64,000 bases of DNA, taken from the NCBI GenBank assembly GCA_947179485.1, contig OX359250.1:31382654-31446653 (forward strand). Reading direction: 5' to 3'. Numbering within the stretch: the first letter of the stretch is position 1; every line of letters starts with the position of its first letter. Of the stretch, positions 49,601-61,600 are shown piece by piece. The DNA is from Allacma fusca. Taxonomy: Eukaryota; Arthropoda; Collembola; Symphypleona; Sminthuridae. The position numbers and the translations under genes are program-made. Under the pieces are notes generated by a model. That model ran no database searches. It was not told where the DNA came from and was given only the letters and a program-made list of their open reading frames with translations.

Positions 49601-52600
49601 AGCTGACGGAAATCAGTAGAGTTGTTGCAGACGATTGGGAATAAAGTCTTTGAACTGGGATTTCCACGCTGGAACGCTTGTTATGTATGATGGTGAGCCG
49701 TGGAGGGACAAAACATCAAGAGTAATCACTTATATGAGCCGTAGTGAGAAAAGTCTTTGAAATGAACAAAGACAACTGAGACTTGAGTCAGTGGGTAATG
49801 TGTTCTTCATACCACACGTATATCTATAATTATATGTGCCTACTTGTAAGTATGCAAGCTCAAAGTGAGATAAATATGTAGATGCCTGCTAACAGATCTA
49901 GAGGCAGAGTTTTCACTGACAGAAACTCGAGTAAGAAAGAGTAGCCGGGTTTTCCGGATCCTGTCTTAGGACATGTTTGCTTGATTCAATTAGTTGTGAC
50001 TAGAAAGACAACAGTTGTTACTTCAGAAACCATTATATTAATTAATGAATTACTGATAGCCTGTAAAATTTGTTGAAAGCCCGGAAATTGTCTCTGCTTT
50101 TCAAATACCCTTGGCGCTTCAGTGAGACAGTTGGTCATACGAGGCTCGGTAGCAGTCTCAAGGCTCTCCTTTACCTTGGCCGGTTCTTCAAAGGTAACAA
50201 AAAAATGAATGCATCTGTAACAAGCACTGAGACATTCATTTCTCAAGGACCACAGTCTTAATACTCTTGTAATTCAATTTTTGTATCTACTTATAACATG
50301 AAAGCGTTCTCTGTCCGGAGTTTTGAGAAGAGCTCGAATCCTTTGATTTCTGTTTACATATATGCCAACTGACAATGAGAATGCTGAAATGAACTGTAAA
50401 AAAATGGTTCCTTACTTTTATACTCTGGTTGCAGAAGGCTTTGAAATGTTTACGAGAGAAATTTGAATAGTTTGAGCTCTCTTTGTATTTATTTTGATGT
50501 GATTTGCATCCATGTTTTCTTGGGGAAGGGAATGTCGGGGGAAGTGAACTAACAATAAAAAATCGAATTATTACTCCTTTCTTGGGCTTGAACTTTGATG
50601 GTATCAGTATTACTCATAAATGTTTTCCGGGGCATTGGGATGGTGTAGGGGATAAGGAAAAAGGGCTCTACATGTGTGGAGACTCTTCCTCCGTTATGTT
50701 TAATTAGCCTTTTCTGAAATTGAGACGAGCTGGGGGAGGATTAAAATCAAGTATAAAATTGGGAGATTTTGTCAGATTATTCATGCTCTTTTGATGAGGT
50801 CTCCTCCCCTCCCTTCCCTCCTTGAGACTCTAAGCTCTAATCAAGGTCAGGGAAGGTAGTCGGGCGGTGAGAGGCTGTAAGGGGAATAAAAGTAATTGAG
50901 TCTCTTTCAACTGCCAAGATTGTCGTACATGAACACACTTTGAAGACCACAAGACTATTAAATTGCAAGCTTCGCACTCCCAAGTACAAGAATAAAATCT
51001 GTTTAATAGGATTATCATTCAGTGAGAACCAGCACATTTCCTGGAAAGCCATGTGTGACAGATTGAACCCTGAGGAGAGCAACACATTACTTTCTCTTTG
51101 TTGCTTTCCCTCCCTTCAGAGCTGGATGTTGTTGCTGTCCCTCTCATTCTCTCCCCTCTCAGTCGTCGGCTCTCTCTCTCTCTCTCTCTCTCTCCCTCTC
51201 TCTCGGTGTGCCTTTCCTCGCAAACAAGGATTTTTGTGAAGGTACAAGAACGCTTTTGAGAAGGACGGGACTTGCCAGGACACATATGTTATATGTAGTC
51301 TGCGTCAATAAGGAGTGTCGACTAAGTCACTGGAGCAGCCCTGACTCCCAACTACAGACACTACTACTATACCCTTACACTACGTAATTATTCAGTTCAG
51401 GAAACGACTTGAGAGATGTTTGGGAATCAAGAGCGAACGTGAGAGTGAGCAAAAAAGATGGAGACGACGGAGGGACTTCCCAGTGTAGAGACGTATCTTG
51501 TTGAAATCTGACGGATTTTCATTGTCCATGACACGTCTCATGCCAAGTAGAGCACAGGTCCTCTATCTTTTGTACCCTCTTGACTATGTACATGACGACA
51601 GATAAGGACAGTTTCTGTGAAAATATCAAGAATGGGAATTCTCATCTCATTTATGCATTCAATTCTTTAGATGAGTATCTATTTCTTTTTTTCTCGCTAT
51701 TTCCTTTCCGTCTTCAGGTCGTCCGCTCCGCTCTCCAGTAGTCACAAGTTATTTATCACAACACGTGTACACGCTCAGAATATTAATTCAATGTCCTCTC
51801 CGCCCGAGCTTTCTCCACACTTCCGAGCATGTCGGCCGTGAAGGAGTAAAATGATTTACATTCCAATTTCCCTCCAATCAAAGTGATCCATACAACTATT
51901 GTATCTTCCAATTATCTCCTCATTATCAAAAAGGCATCCAGTAGATCCTTCTAATTCTAGGGAAGCTGTCAGGGGAGCATAGATCATTTGAATTTTAATA
52001 GACAATGCATCCGATCATTTGGACTCTCCATAGTCACTGCTCGCCTTATTTGGAGGGCACAGATGCCGGCTGCACTTGCTGCCAGTAATTACATGTGTGT
52101 ACGTGTGTGCAGATGTACCTAAGGGTGTAAATATGCTAAAGTCCCGATACAAATTCCTTTTTTATCATTCCCTGACGCAATCAGTAAATCTCCAAAGGAA
52201 ATAAGCCTTTTTCTAGAATTTCGAGCCTACTTGCTAATGCTGTTTACCGAGACAAAATCAAAGGGTTGAGAATGGGGATTAAACTGGGGAAAATTAAGTG
52301 TAAGTACCGTGCACATTTCTTTTGAGACCTGAGCCGTCTGCCAGCTGCATGCAACTTTTTTTTTTTTAAGAATTGTCGTGTCACAGATTGAATTGAAGGG
52401 AGAAAAAAATAATTTCAAAGAGCAATACCGTATTTGCAAAAGTTATGATCCTTGAAATGACAATGGGGATATTGTGAGCGTGGAAAACCTTTTCATGGAA
52501 TTGGACATTTCGTTTTTTAACTGGATCATTGGCATATCCAGAAGGAAACCGAGTACAATAGCACATTACAAAACACCCACTGTCTTCCCTTTGTACTTTT

Positions 52601-55600
52601 TGTCGTGCTTAGTGCTCCCCTTGTAATCCTTAATTTTTCCTAAAGGATATTATTCCCCTTTAGGAAATTCTATATCCCTCTCAAATAAAATGGGAGATAG
52701 TGTTATTCAAATAGAAATACTTTCACGGAGATTTCTTCCCTAAAATTGTTGTTCTACTTTTCTATAACGACCAGAAGGGTCTTGGGATCTTAGGAAGGCC
52801 GGAGTAGGTAGAATAATAGTACATATATGGGGAGGGTTCCCATGAAGGAAATGTCGGAGGAAAGGACGAGCTCTTGTGTTGAGAATGTATGGAGTTGAAA
52901 TACTTCTAGGGTTACCTTGGGCAAAAACAGACCTCGTTGAGGAAATATTCATTATTTCAAGTGCTGCTTCCTGCTTCCCCCTGAATAATACATGCATTAC
53001 CTGACTTCCCAACCATATTTTCTCCTGGACAAATTTTCTTCTTAGGCACACAATATAAACACTTACAGTTGGCCTCGTACGTGCAGACAAGTCCAAGTGT
53101 GCTTCAGTGTATACTTGCACTACCTCCGTCGTGTCTTGTGGCCTGGTGAGGTCCGAGTGTTCCGTGCTCAGCCGTGCTGCCCTGAGCTCCTGTAAAATAG
53201 TGTCTGCACACAAACATTAAAATTTCATACATGTCGGGCACAACAAGGGAAGTTCCTCACGCCTGAAGGCAGTGGTTGGAGATGGAAGGACCCGAGAGTT
53301 TGCCTTGAGTTGCGACACTCTTATGATTATTGAGTGTTGACTTTCGCCGTGGGTTCTGGGAATGTACAGCAGTTGATGTCAAAGGTCGATAAATCGAAGC
53401 TCCCCCTTTTACTTGAACGTTGCTCACATTTATAGACAGCAAAAAGTAAATTCCTCCTGTCTAACCCATGACTGAGGTTGCACATCAGCATTACTTTCGG
53501 TTTCCTTCGGTAGAGTCCCGACAAAAATCATTTCCTGGGGTTTCCTAATTAAATTAGTATCTTCATTGTATATTGTGTTGGTCTATTTTATTAGGATCCA
53601 GCAAAAGGATGAATTTTTTCTTATCCCTTTTTAACACCATGCAAATGGAGTAGTAGTTTTTCTTGGCTCAAGGGTACTCTGCATGAAGGCAAAAAATAAC
53701 AAGATAAAAGAACCTGAGGTTATCATTCTTGACTTAATTTCTTGCCCGAGGATTCGGCACTTTCTCCAAATTTACGGCGAGTGTGGAACCCAGGCGTTGT
53801 GGTGCTGAGGGTTGGGATGAGGGAAGATGTATGCATTTGTCAGGAATTGGAACAGTCCCATGCCGGGCTTTACACTACTTTCCAGCCTGGTAATATAGGA
53901 CGAAGTAGGTTAGTAAGGCGGGTGAGAGAGAGAGAGAGAGAGAGGGATAAAAAAACGGGAAAACCTTCCACATAAATAAATCCACTTGAGAATGAAAGAG
54001 TCTTGAGTAGACGGGAGAAGTTGTGGAAATAAGGAAGAGCAGGAGGACGGAGTTCAAGCTCCTCATTTGTCAGAATAGAAATATTTCCAGAGATTAGAGG
54101 TGACAGTGACTTGGAGAAAATATACTAAACAAATTCCTTTCCTGGGAGATCCTCCTATAATGAATCCTATTTTTTTTTCTTGGATTAGGAAAAACACAGT
54201 AAATTATTATGAGCCCGAATCCTTCCAAAAGAACAATCTAGTTATCTCCACCGTACTTCTTGGACTTTATGAATGCCTGGGAATTCTCAGGAAAAGTTTA
54301 CATTTTATAAACGCTTGGAATTAGTAAGCAGGACTTTTTAAGTGGTTCCCAAAACAGAGTCTGAGAATGATAATGATCTTCTGGAGCAGTGTGTGTGTGT
54401 GGCAGAGATATGCACATGTCGTGACCAATCCTCTCTATGTCTGTATAAAGTTTTTAGACATTAGCGGACGTGCGTGTTCGTTCTTTGGTTTTGGGTGTGT
54501 AGATGTGTGAATGTGCATATTATGTATGTACGCACACACATATGTACGAGGAGACACTTGAGACTCCTAAATTCCAGGATTTTTTAACACTGCCAGACTA
54601 CCGCTGGACAAGGAGATAAAAAACAGATGGAAATATGTTCTTTTGCGTGGGAGTTTCACTGTGCCTTCACTTTCCCAGAAAAAATTTTCCTTGTAAAAGA
54701 TCTCCCCAAAAGATAATGACTTGTGCTAGTTCTTCTCTCTCTCTGAATGTCTCACTGCCAAGTTTTGCTTGTCCACAATCGTTTTCTCCGACCTAAGTAA
54801 TCCCATTACGCCAAGGCGCTAACCAGGCTCGAAAAAAATTTGGCTGGCAATTTTACTACCTCGTTTCCCTACAATTATATTGACATCCTCTCCTCCCCAC
54901 TGACTAACTTGGCATTCATGACAGGAAGGATTTTCTGAACTTGAGTCCCTGACATAGTTAAGGAGCCTTAGCGAGTGAGAGTGAGAGAGAGAGAGAGGGG
55001 GACCGTGAGGGAAATTTGGGAAATTATTCTCACAAAATACATACTTAATTAACAAGTTAGCTGGAACAAGGTAACCAGGAGTAGGTTAAACTTTAGCTCT
55101 GTGCGTCCTGAATAATTTATCTGTAGCTATTACAACTCTTTACTTAGAGAATAAGGAACTGAAACTTACTTGATTTAATTTGTGGAAAAACTTTATGTGA
55201 TCCACCTGCCTACGCACTAACGTCCTCTCAACATTTTACGACCACATTGAAAGTCTAATTGAGACAATGGGCATTGAAATAGAGAGGTTTCCTCGGAATT
55301 GAAAGTAGAGAAAAAGTACCAATTCCCTGAGTCCCCGTCTCCAGTTACACTTCCCTTTCCCCCAACAAAAAGTCCATTAACAATTGTATTTTATACTTTC
55401 ACCGTGAATTACCTTTCCAGCTTATTATGGAGACATTTCTAATACACATATGTTTTATGGATGGATAAATCCCTACACGTTTGTGTCACGTAATATCCCT
55501 ACGTTGTTATTTATTTACAGATGATGAATTCGGTGAAAGGACCGTGTCCGTACTGCTGGACGAGAAAGAGTCTGAGCTTGTGTTTATTGACCATCCAAGT

Positions 55601-58600
55601 GTGGAAATGTCGGTAAGTACTTTCACTGGAGTTACTTTCACTCATAATCAGTAGCATATAGGGCATGTCTCCGTACCTTTGTGAGGTTGAGGACAGCTTT
55701 GAGGGGAATGTCTGGGAAGGTTTGAGGGAGAGTTACGGACGTCCTTTACCATTTAGAGCCCCTTTTTATGACCGTATATTTATTGTAATTATATCTAATC
55801 CTATGAGTGCGTACTGAAGGGTAAGGGGAAATGGTCCTGGGTACATTGTGTGTATGTGTGTGTGTGTGTGTGGGGAAATACCACCAGAGGTTTTGATCTC
55901 GTTCTTTATACCCTATGTGGGGAAATAAACTCCGTTCTATTACAATTGAAACATCCACTGGACAATTGTAATTGCTTCTCTCACTTGTTCCCCTCCCTAT
56001 ACACAATCCTCCTTGGAAAGTCAAGTCACTCAATAATGCTTAAATAGTGGGGTTGCTTTTAGAATTAACTCCCTTATATTGGGCTCACAGTCTTTCTCCA
56101 TAGAATATACCTCTTTCACTCAGTCCACGTTTGTTTACTTCGGGTTCAAAGCTCTCCCTAGGAGCTGTTTGCCTATATGTTGTCCATACACAGGTTTACA
56201 CCCTCGTTACATGCATATGTATGTACCACTGTATGTTTTTATAGGGACCCCCTCTGTAAGATCTTACAAGTATATGCTTTGATGCGGCCACCAGCCACCA
56301 CCTACAGTGTTAGGATTTCCTCCAGCTTTATAGTTATGACCTTTTTACAAGTTACTAAGATTGATTGCTGGCGTCGGACCTATACTGTGGGATAAGGGGA
56401 TAGAGGTACTTGAGTAGTGCTCTGGTAGACAAGGGGCCTATGGATGTATCCATGTTACGACGCGCAATTACTCATAAATTATGGCCGTCCTTACGTTTTT
56501 CTTATTTCCGCTCCATTATTACATCTCTGGTCTTTGTATTCCCGCCATGAAACTCATTCGGATGGAAACACTCAGCTTCATTTTGAGATGTGGGGATCCT
56601 TGTTATAAGTATATAGTAGTACCTACTGAGTCCTAGTATATTACAATGCGTAGTCGTCAGTGGCTGATTTTGGATTTCCCTTGAAGATTTTCCCTGGAAT
56701 TCATTAAATGGATACCATTAGTGGCCTATTATTAGAACCACTAACGTAATATGCACAGATCTATTATGGAGGAGCTCAGCTACAATTTTTGATACGTTTT
56801 TAATCACCTTCCCGAGTCCCCCAAGACTCTTCCACTGCCGGGATAGGGACTCCATATACATATGTGTGAAGAGGGGAATCGACGGAAATTAAGGTTTAAA
56901 AAATTCTCAGGGACTTTTACATTTTAGAATTTATATATATATATATATATATATATGGATTTGTCAAGTATAGAAAAATTCTGTTATAGTGTAAACATAA
57001 TTGTATGTTTCTTGTGTGTTTCTCAAGCACACTTTATTATGTGTTGACAAAACTTGGGAGGATTTGGAAATGGATTGAATTGAAGATCTTAGATCCCCTT
57101 TTTAACCCCTCCAGTTGACACACTTATATAAAGAGCGTCATGTTTTTTTTTGACATAAGGTTGCAAAAATATTTCAAGAATATTCAATGGGATCTTCAGA
57201 GTTTAATCGAAATACTAATCCATAAAATTGTTTGCACAACTAAGTGAGGGGTATCCTAATAGCAGGCGGTTTACTCTCGTTTATTCTAGAAAGTGTATAC
57301 ACTTCTCAACGGGTTTCTTTTCTAGTGACTTATTGTTAGCTCAATGTTGGGTTGATTTTTGTGTAAACAAGACACTAGAAATGAATTTTCTGTTTATATT
57401 TATCAATGTAAGAATGATTCTCTCCAAGTAACAACACGTGTCTTCCTAATCGATGAGTAGGCTGCAAATATTTTGAGATAAGTCTATATTTGCTGCTGAC
57501 GTGGGGAAATACTTGAGAGATCTTTTACAATTATTGTCGCATATGTTTTTAAGGAAATTACCTACTTTGCCGACAACAACTGACGCCAGGAATCAATACA
57601 CTCTTGCTTATTGTTAATATTATATTGGGAGTAGACTCATGCGTAGTAAAATATCACAAATATTTCTTTTGCTCCGACAAACACGCCAAATATCCACTTG
57701 CTGCAGCTAAAATATAGCAAATATTTATTTCCTTCCAAGCATCACAATATCGATTGACTTTTTCTGGAGAGCTCCCCCTCCCCCTCCCCCGTCCTAAAGA
57801 TAATCAAGGAAATGTCAATCTACTGTATATCTATAAGTAAAATTTTCTTGTCTTACAAACTCATTTAAATTATTCTAAAAGTACCTGTGAAAGTACCCCG
57901 TGAGCTCTTTGACTTATATTTTGGTTTATTACTAAAATATTCCATAACGTTATTAATAAATTCTCTACAAATAGCATCGGAATGATGAGCGTGGAAGGAA
58001 ATGCAGACCTGTAGAAGCGGAATTTCTTGAAGGAGTAGTAGTAAATCAAGTGAGAGGATACGAACCATGGAAATTCATTGAAGAATGATTGGCAATCCTA
58101 TTTATCTCAAGTGATGATGTTTTTGAGAAGTTGGTAGTAACTGTAAATTAGAATTGTGTCATGCTGCGTGGAAATGTTTTTGATCCATTTTTTTGAGATT
58201 TGATCTAGACAATGTATTTTTAGGAGACAAAAAATTAGATGGAAGGATGTTCCATGTAAAAGGAAGGAGAGGAGAGAAAAAAAAATTGCAGTGTAAGCTT
58301 TCCAGGGGAATCAGATGCAGTGATACTGAATGTGAGGACTCCTCACTGGGGAGCGTGTCTTTTATTTTCTTATGTAGCCTCATTAGTCTAGTAGATTCCA
58401 GATTTAGGTCTGTACTCCTCCGGAGCATTTCAGAGAATGACCTCATACACATAAACAAGGGGGATCTATACACTTATGGTTAACTCATGAAATAATATGC
58501 ATCACAGACTGTTTTCTTTTCCCGCTTTTATTCCTCCGGTATTACTTGATGAGGGGAGGCATATGGTATGGTGAAAGGGGGAGGGACTCTGTCTCATTCC

Positions 58601-61600
58601 ATAGATTCAAACTCATCATATCCTTTAGAGCAGCTGCTTTTCTCTTTTTCTTCTATCCTACCTTCAGACTCCTCAGAGGAGGAAAACCCCATCTGAACTG
58701 ACGGTTTTTTCATGAGAACGATACACATTTTTGAATGGGATCTCTCATATCTTGATATTGTATTCATGTGCAGTCTTGGCTCTATCTGTAGTCTCGGAGT
58801 GTATCTGATGCCGTTTGAAAGAGCAGGACCACATTACAACTACTCCAGGGTTCCTACTGAATAGATTTGCTTCCACGTCCCTTTTTTTCTACCCCTGCCA
58901 TTGTATTTGTGAGTAAAACTCAAGGAGACCCTCCACGGGAAAAATACTTTCTCTCCGTACGTTAGCTCCAAAGAAAGCACTAGCTTTAGTAAACAGTTTC
59001 TTTCAATTTTCCGCTGGAATTAACCTTCTTAAAATAAATGGTGGGTGGGGTGTAGCTGCAGTTGTGAAATTTTTCCAAAGTACCGAAATCATCTAACTTG
59101 TCCCATTCCCCCTTATTGTTACTGTTATTCTTCATTTAATACCAAAAGTTTCAAGGAGCCGTGGGGGATCCACGGGGTCAGCTCTGCCCTGAAGTAAATA
59201 CGAAGGGAATATCCCGAACGTAATTCTCCCACTCAACCTGCCATAGTTTTAAGCAAATTTCGGGAGCCGTCAGTTTAATTCTGAATCGCAGACTTACTTG
59301 GCATACTACCAATTTTTTATTTGGCGGTTTAACACCCTGAGTCCGTATGTATGTAATTATATAATTATAAGTAGATACATAATTATGTATGTGTCTGTGT
59401 GTGTGTCAAAAAATCACATGTTGTTAGTTATTACCCTAGTAGGTCTTCAGCTGACATGGGTTGCGTGAAAGGGAAGTAGGATTTCCTAAGTAAGGTTTCC
59501 TTGGGAAGTGGGAAATAGCTTACGTAAAAGTAACTACCTTTTTGATTGACATGGGCTTAAATTACGAGTAATCGTTTCGCACGACTTAAACAAGCAAACG
59601 TCCTGTTCAAATACCCGATACAGACTTGTAGTATGTTCAAGGAGGAGAGAAAAGAACCGGAATAAGTCAGTCATTGTTAATAGTATACTGTTCTACTCTA
59701 CTTGTTACATTTACTCCTTACGATATTCGCAGGGGAATTTATATGCTTGTTTATATATTCCCTTTTACTAAGGCTCTTCCACCTAATCATGATTTACTTC
59801 AGCTCCGGCGACTCAAGCTGACCAGAAGATGCTGCATCTGCTTAGAGTGCCTTGTCTCTTGTATGCATATCTATAAACACTATTCGAGGAACAATTGTTA
59901 TCCATGCACAAATGGATTTATTAGAGCTATCTATAGATGTTGTAGGTAATACAGCGTGCAGGGGAGTATAAATGAGGAAGAGGCAGAGTTTAATTCTATC
60001 CTTTGATGATATAGCTATAATGGATTTGCTCGTAGGATTTTATTGTATGTGTAGGAATGGGAGGTATTAAAGATGGAGGGAGACGTCCTGTAGATAATGC
60101 ATAGGACAAGGATGGTAGTTGATGTAATCCAGGATAAAATGATTGCCTCCGAAGTTTTTCCATACGCTTAGGAAGATTCAGGGGGTTCAGGAGCTAATAA
60201 TGTATTTTCTCTTCCAATTCACAAACGTTATGGTGGAGTTAGTTGTGGGGAAGGGAGAGTCAGGGCAAGGATATAAACTATGGAGAAATCATGGGGTTCT
60301 GGTTGAGTGAGACAGTGAAAGTGTGGGGAAAGCTCGGTAAAGAAAAAGGGCCGACGACCCTATCCCTTCTATTTCCATCATCATGTTAATAATCTAATAC
60401 AATGCTCTAAAGCATTGCATTAGAAAGGAAATGGTAAACTTATCAGAGAGACGTGGATTTACTGTATACGCTTAAATTCGATCCATTTATTTTCATTACA
60501 GTCAACCCTTCATTTTCTTGTAATTTCATCCGTTTCACTTTTCACTTGACCATTAGGGAAAAAAAACTTTCCCCGGTTTTTCTCGACTCAGTACGAGGTT
60601 TAAATTTAGGTCTAAATTTAACATTTTATGGGGTTTGAACAGGTGAAAGTACTTTGGCCTTCCGTTCCCTTTGCACTTTTCCCAGTCTGATTTCTCTTGT
60701 CAAATGACTGTTTGCTGATGTAAATATTCCATGTTTTCCGGCATTTGATCAAGTGAGAGATAGCAGGAGCTAAACAAATAAAAGTAACCAAATGGAGTTC
60801 CCCCTCAAATTCGATGTGTAGTTATTAGCTGAATTCAATTAGAGCATGTATATTAAATTCTATAAATATACAGCCCTCTAATCAATGAGCACCGGCTAAA
60901 TGCAGGGGTTAATGCAATCCTATTGTTTCACAAAAAAGCCCGTTGCAAAACGTGATTAGACAGGGACGCTTGGCAAAGTGAAAGCAACCCAGCTCCGGAA
61001 TTTCAACATGAGTTTTATGTACACTCAGGTAGTGAGTGACTACTTCCCTCGCCCCCGGTGAATAAACCCAAGGTTAAGCCATAAATTGTAACTGGGGTCT
61101 CTTGCATTGAGTGCAGGGAAGTTCCCAGCTTCCCTACAGTAGTCGCTCCCATGCACAAAGGCACGTTGAGGATGGTAAAGGTGACAGGGTTTTTTGTTAC
61201 GACTGAGCCTATGTACATTATTTACAGCTTGTTTTGAGTGCCGACCTGGGCTTCTGTTTGATGCCTCCTTCCGAGTAACTACCTTTCACTGCTTTCACTC
61301 ATAGAACAATGTTGTTCTGGTGACAGGACATTGACTTCCTCTCAAGTCCTGAGAGCTATAAGTTATTGCTATAGGTGTAGAAATTCGTACATATCAGTCA
61401 CCTTGTATTTCCTCGGATGGTAACTGCAGAAATAAATTATCCGTTTGGAGATAAAAGGAAACTTGAGATTCCCCCACTTTCCTCTCCTCAACTAAAGGAT
61501 AAAGTAATCTCCATTTTGTTCTCTGTATTTTTTTTTCTAGGTGGAAAACTGTATCGCCACATACGCTCCGCATGCTTGCGTCGTCGTTTATTCCGTTACC

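Larger units (their letters stand above)
36826..55520 (+). other. RGK intron 3 (18.7 kb)
   Basis: Flanked by a GTAAGG donor and an ATTTACAG acceptor joining the P-loop exon to the DDEFGE exon. It contains a LINE fragment, an hAT-type element, an AGGTCA cluster, GA/CT tracts and a possible antisense exon, each listed separately. Stretches 36921-39867, 42026-47608, 48245-53066 and 53191-55520 otherwise show only shadow frames and low-complexity runs. Confidence 0.75.
55613..61540 (+). other. RGK intron 4
   Basis: A 5.9 kb intron from GTAAGT to TTTTCTAG. It holds TG and AT microsatellites and a C-rich run; otherwise only shadow frames. Confidence 0.7.
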
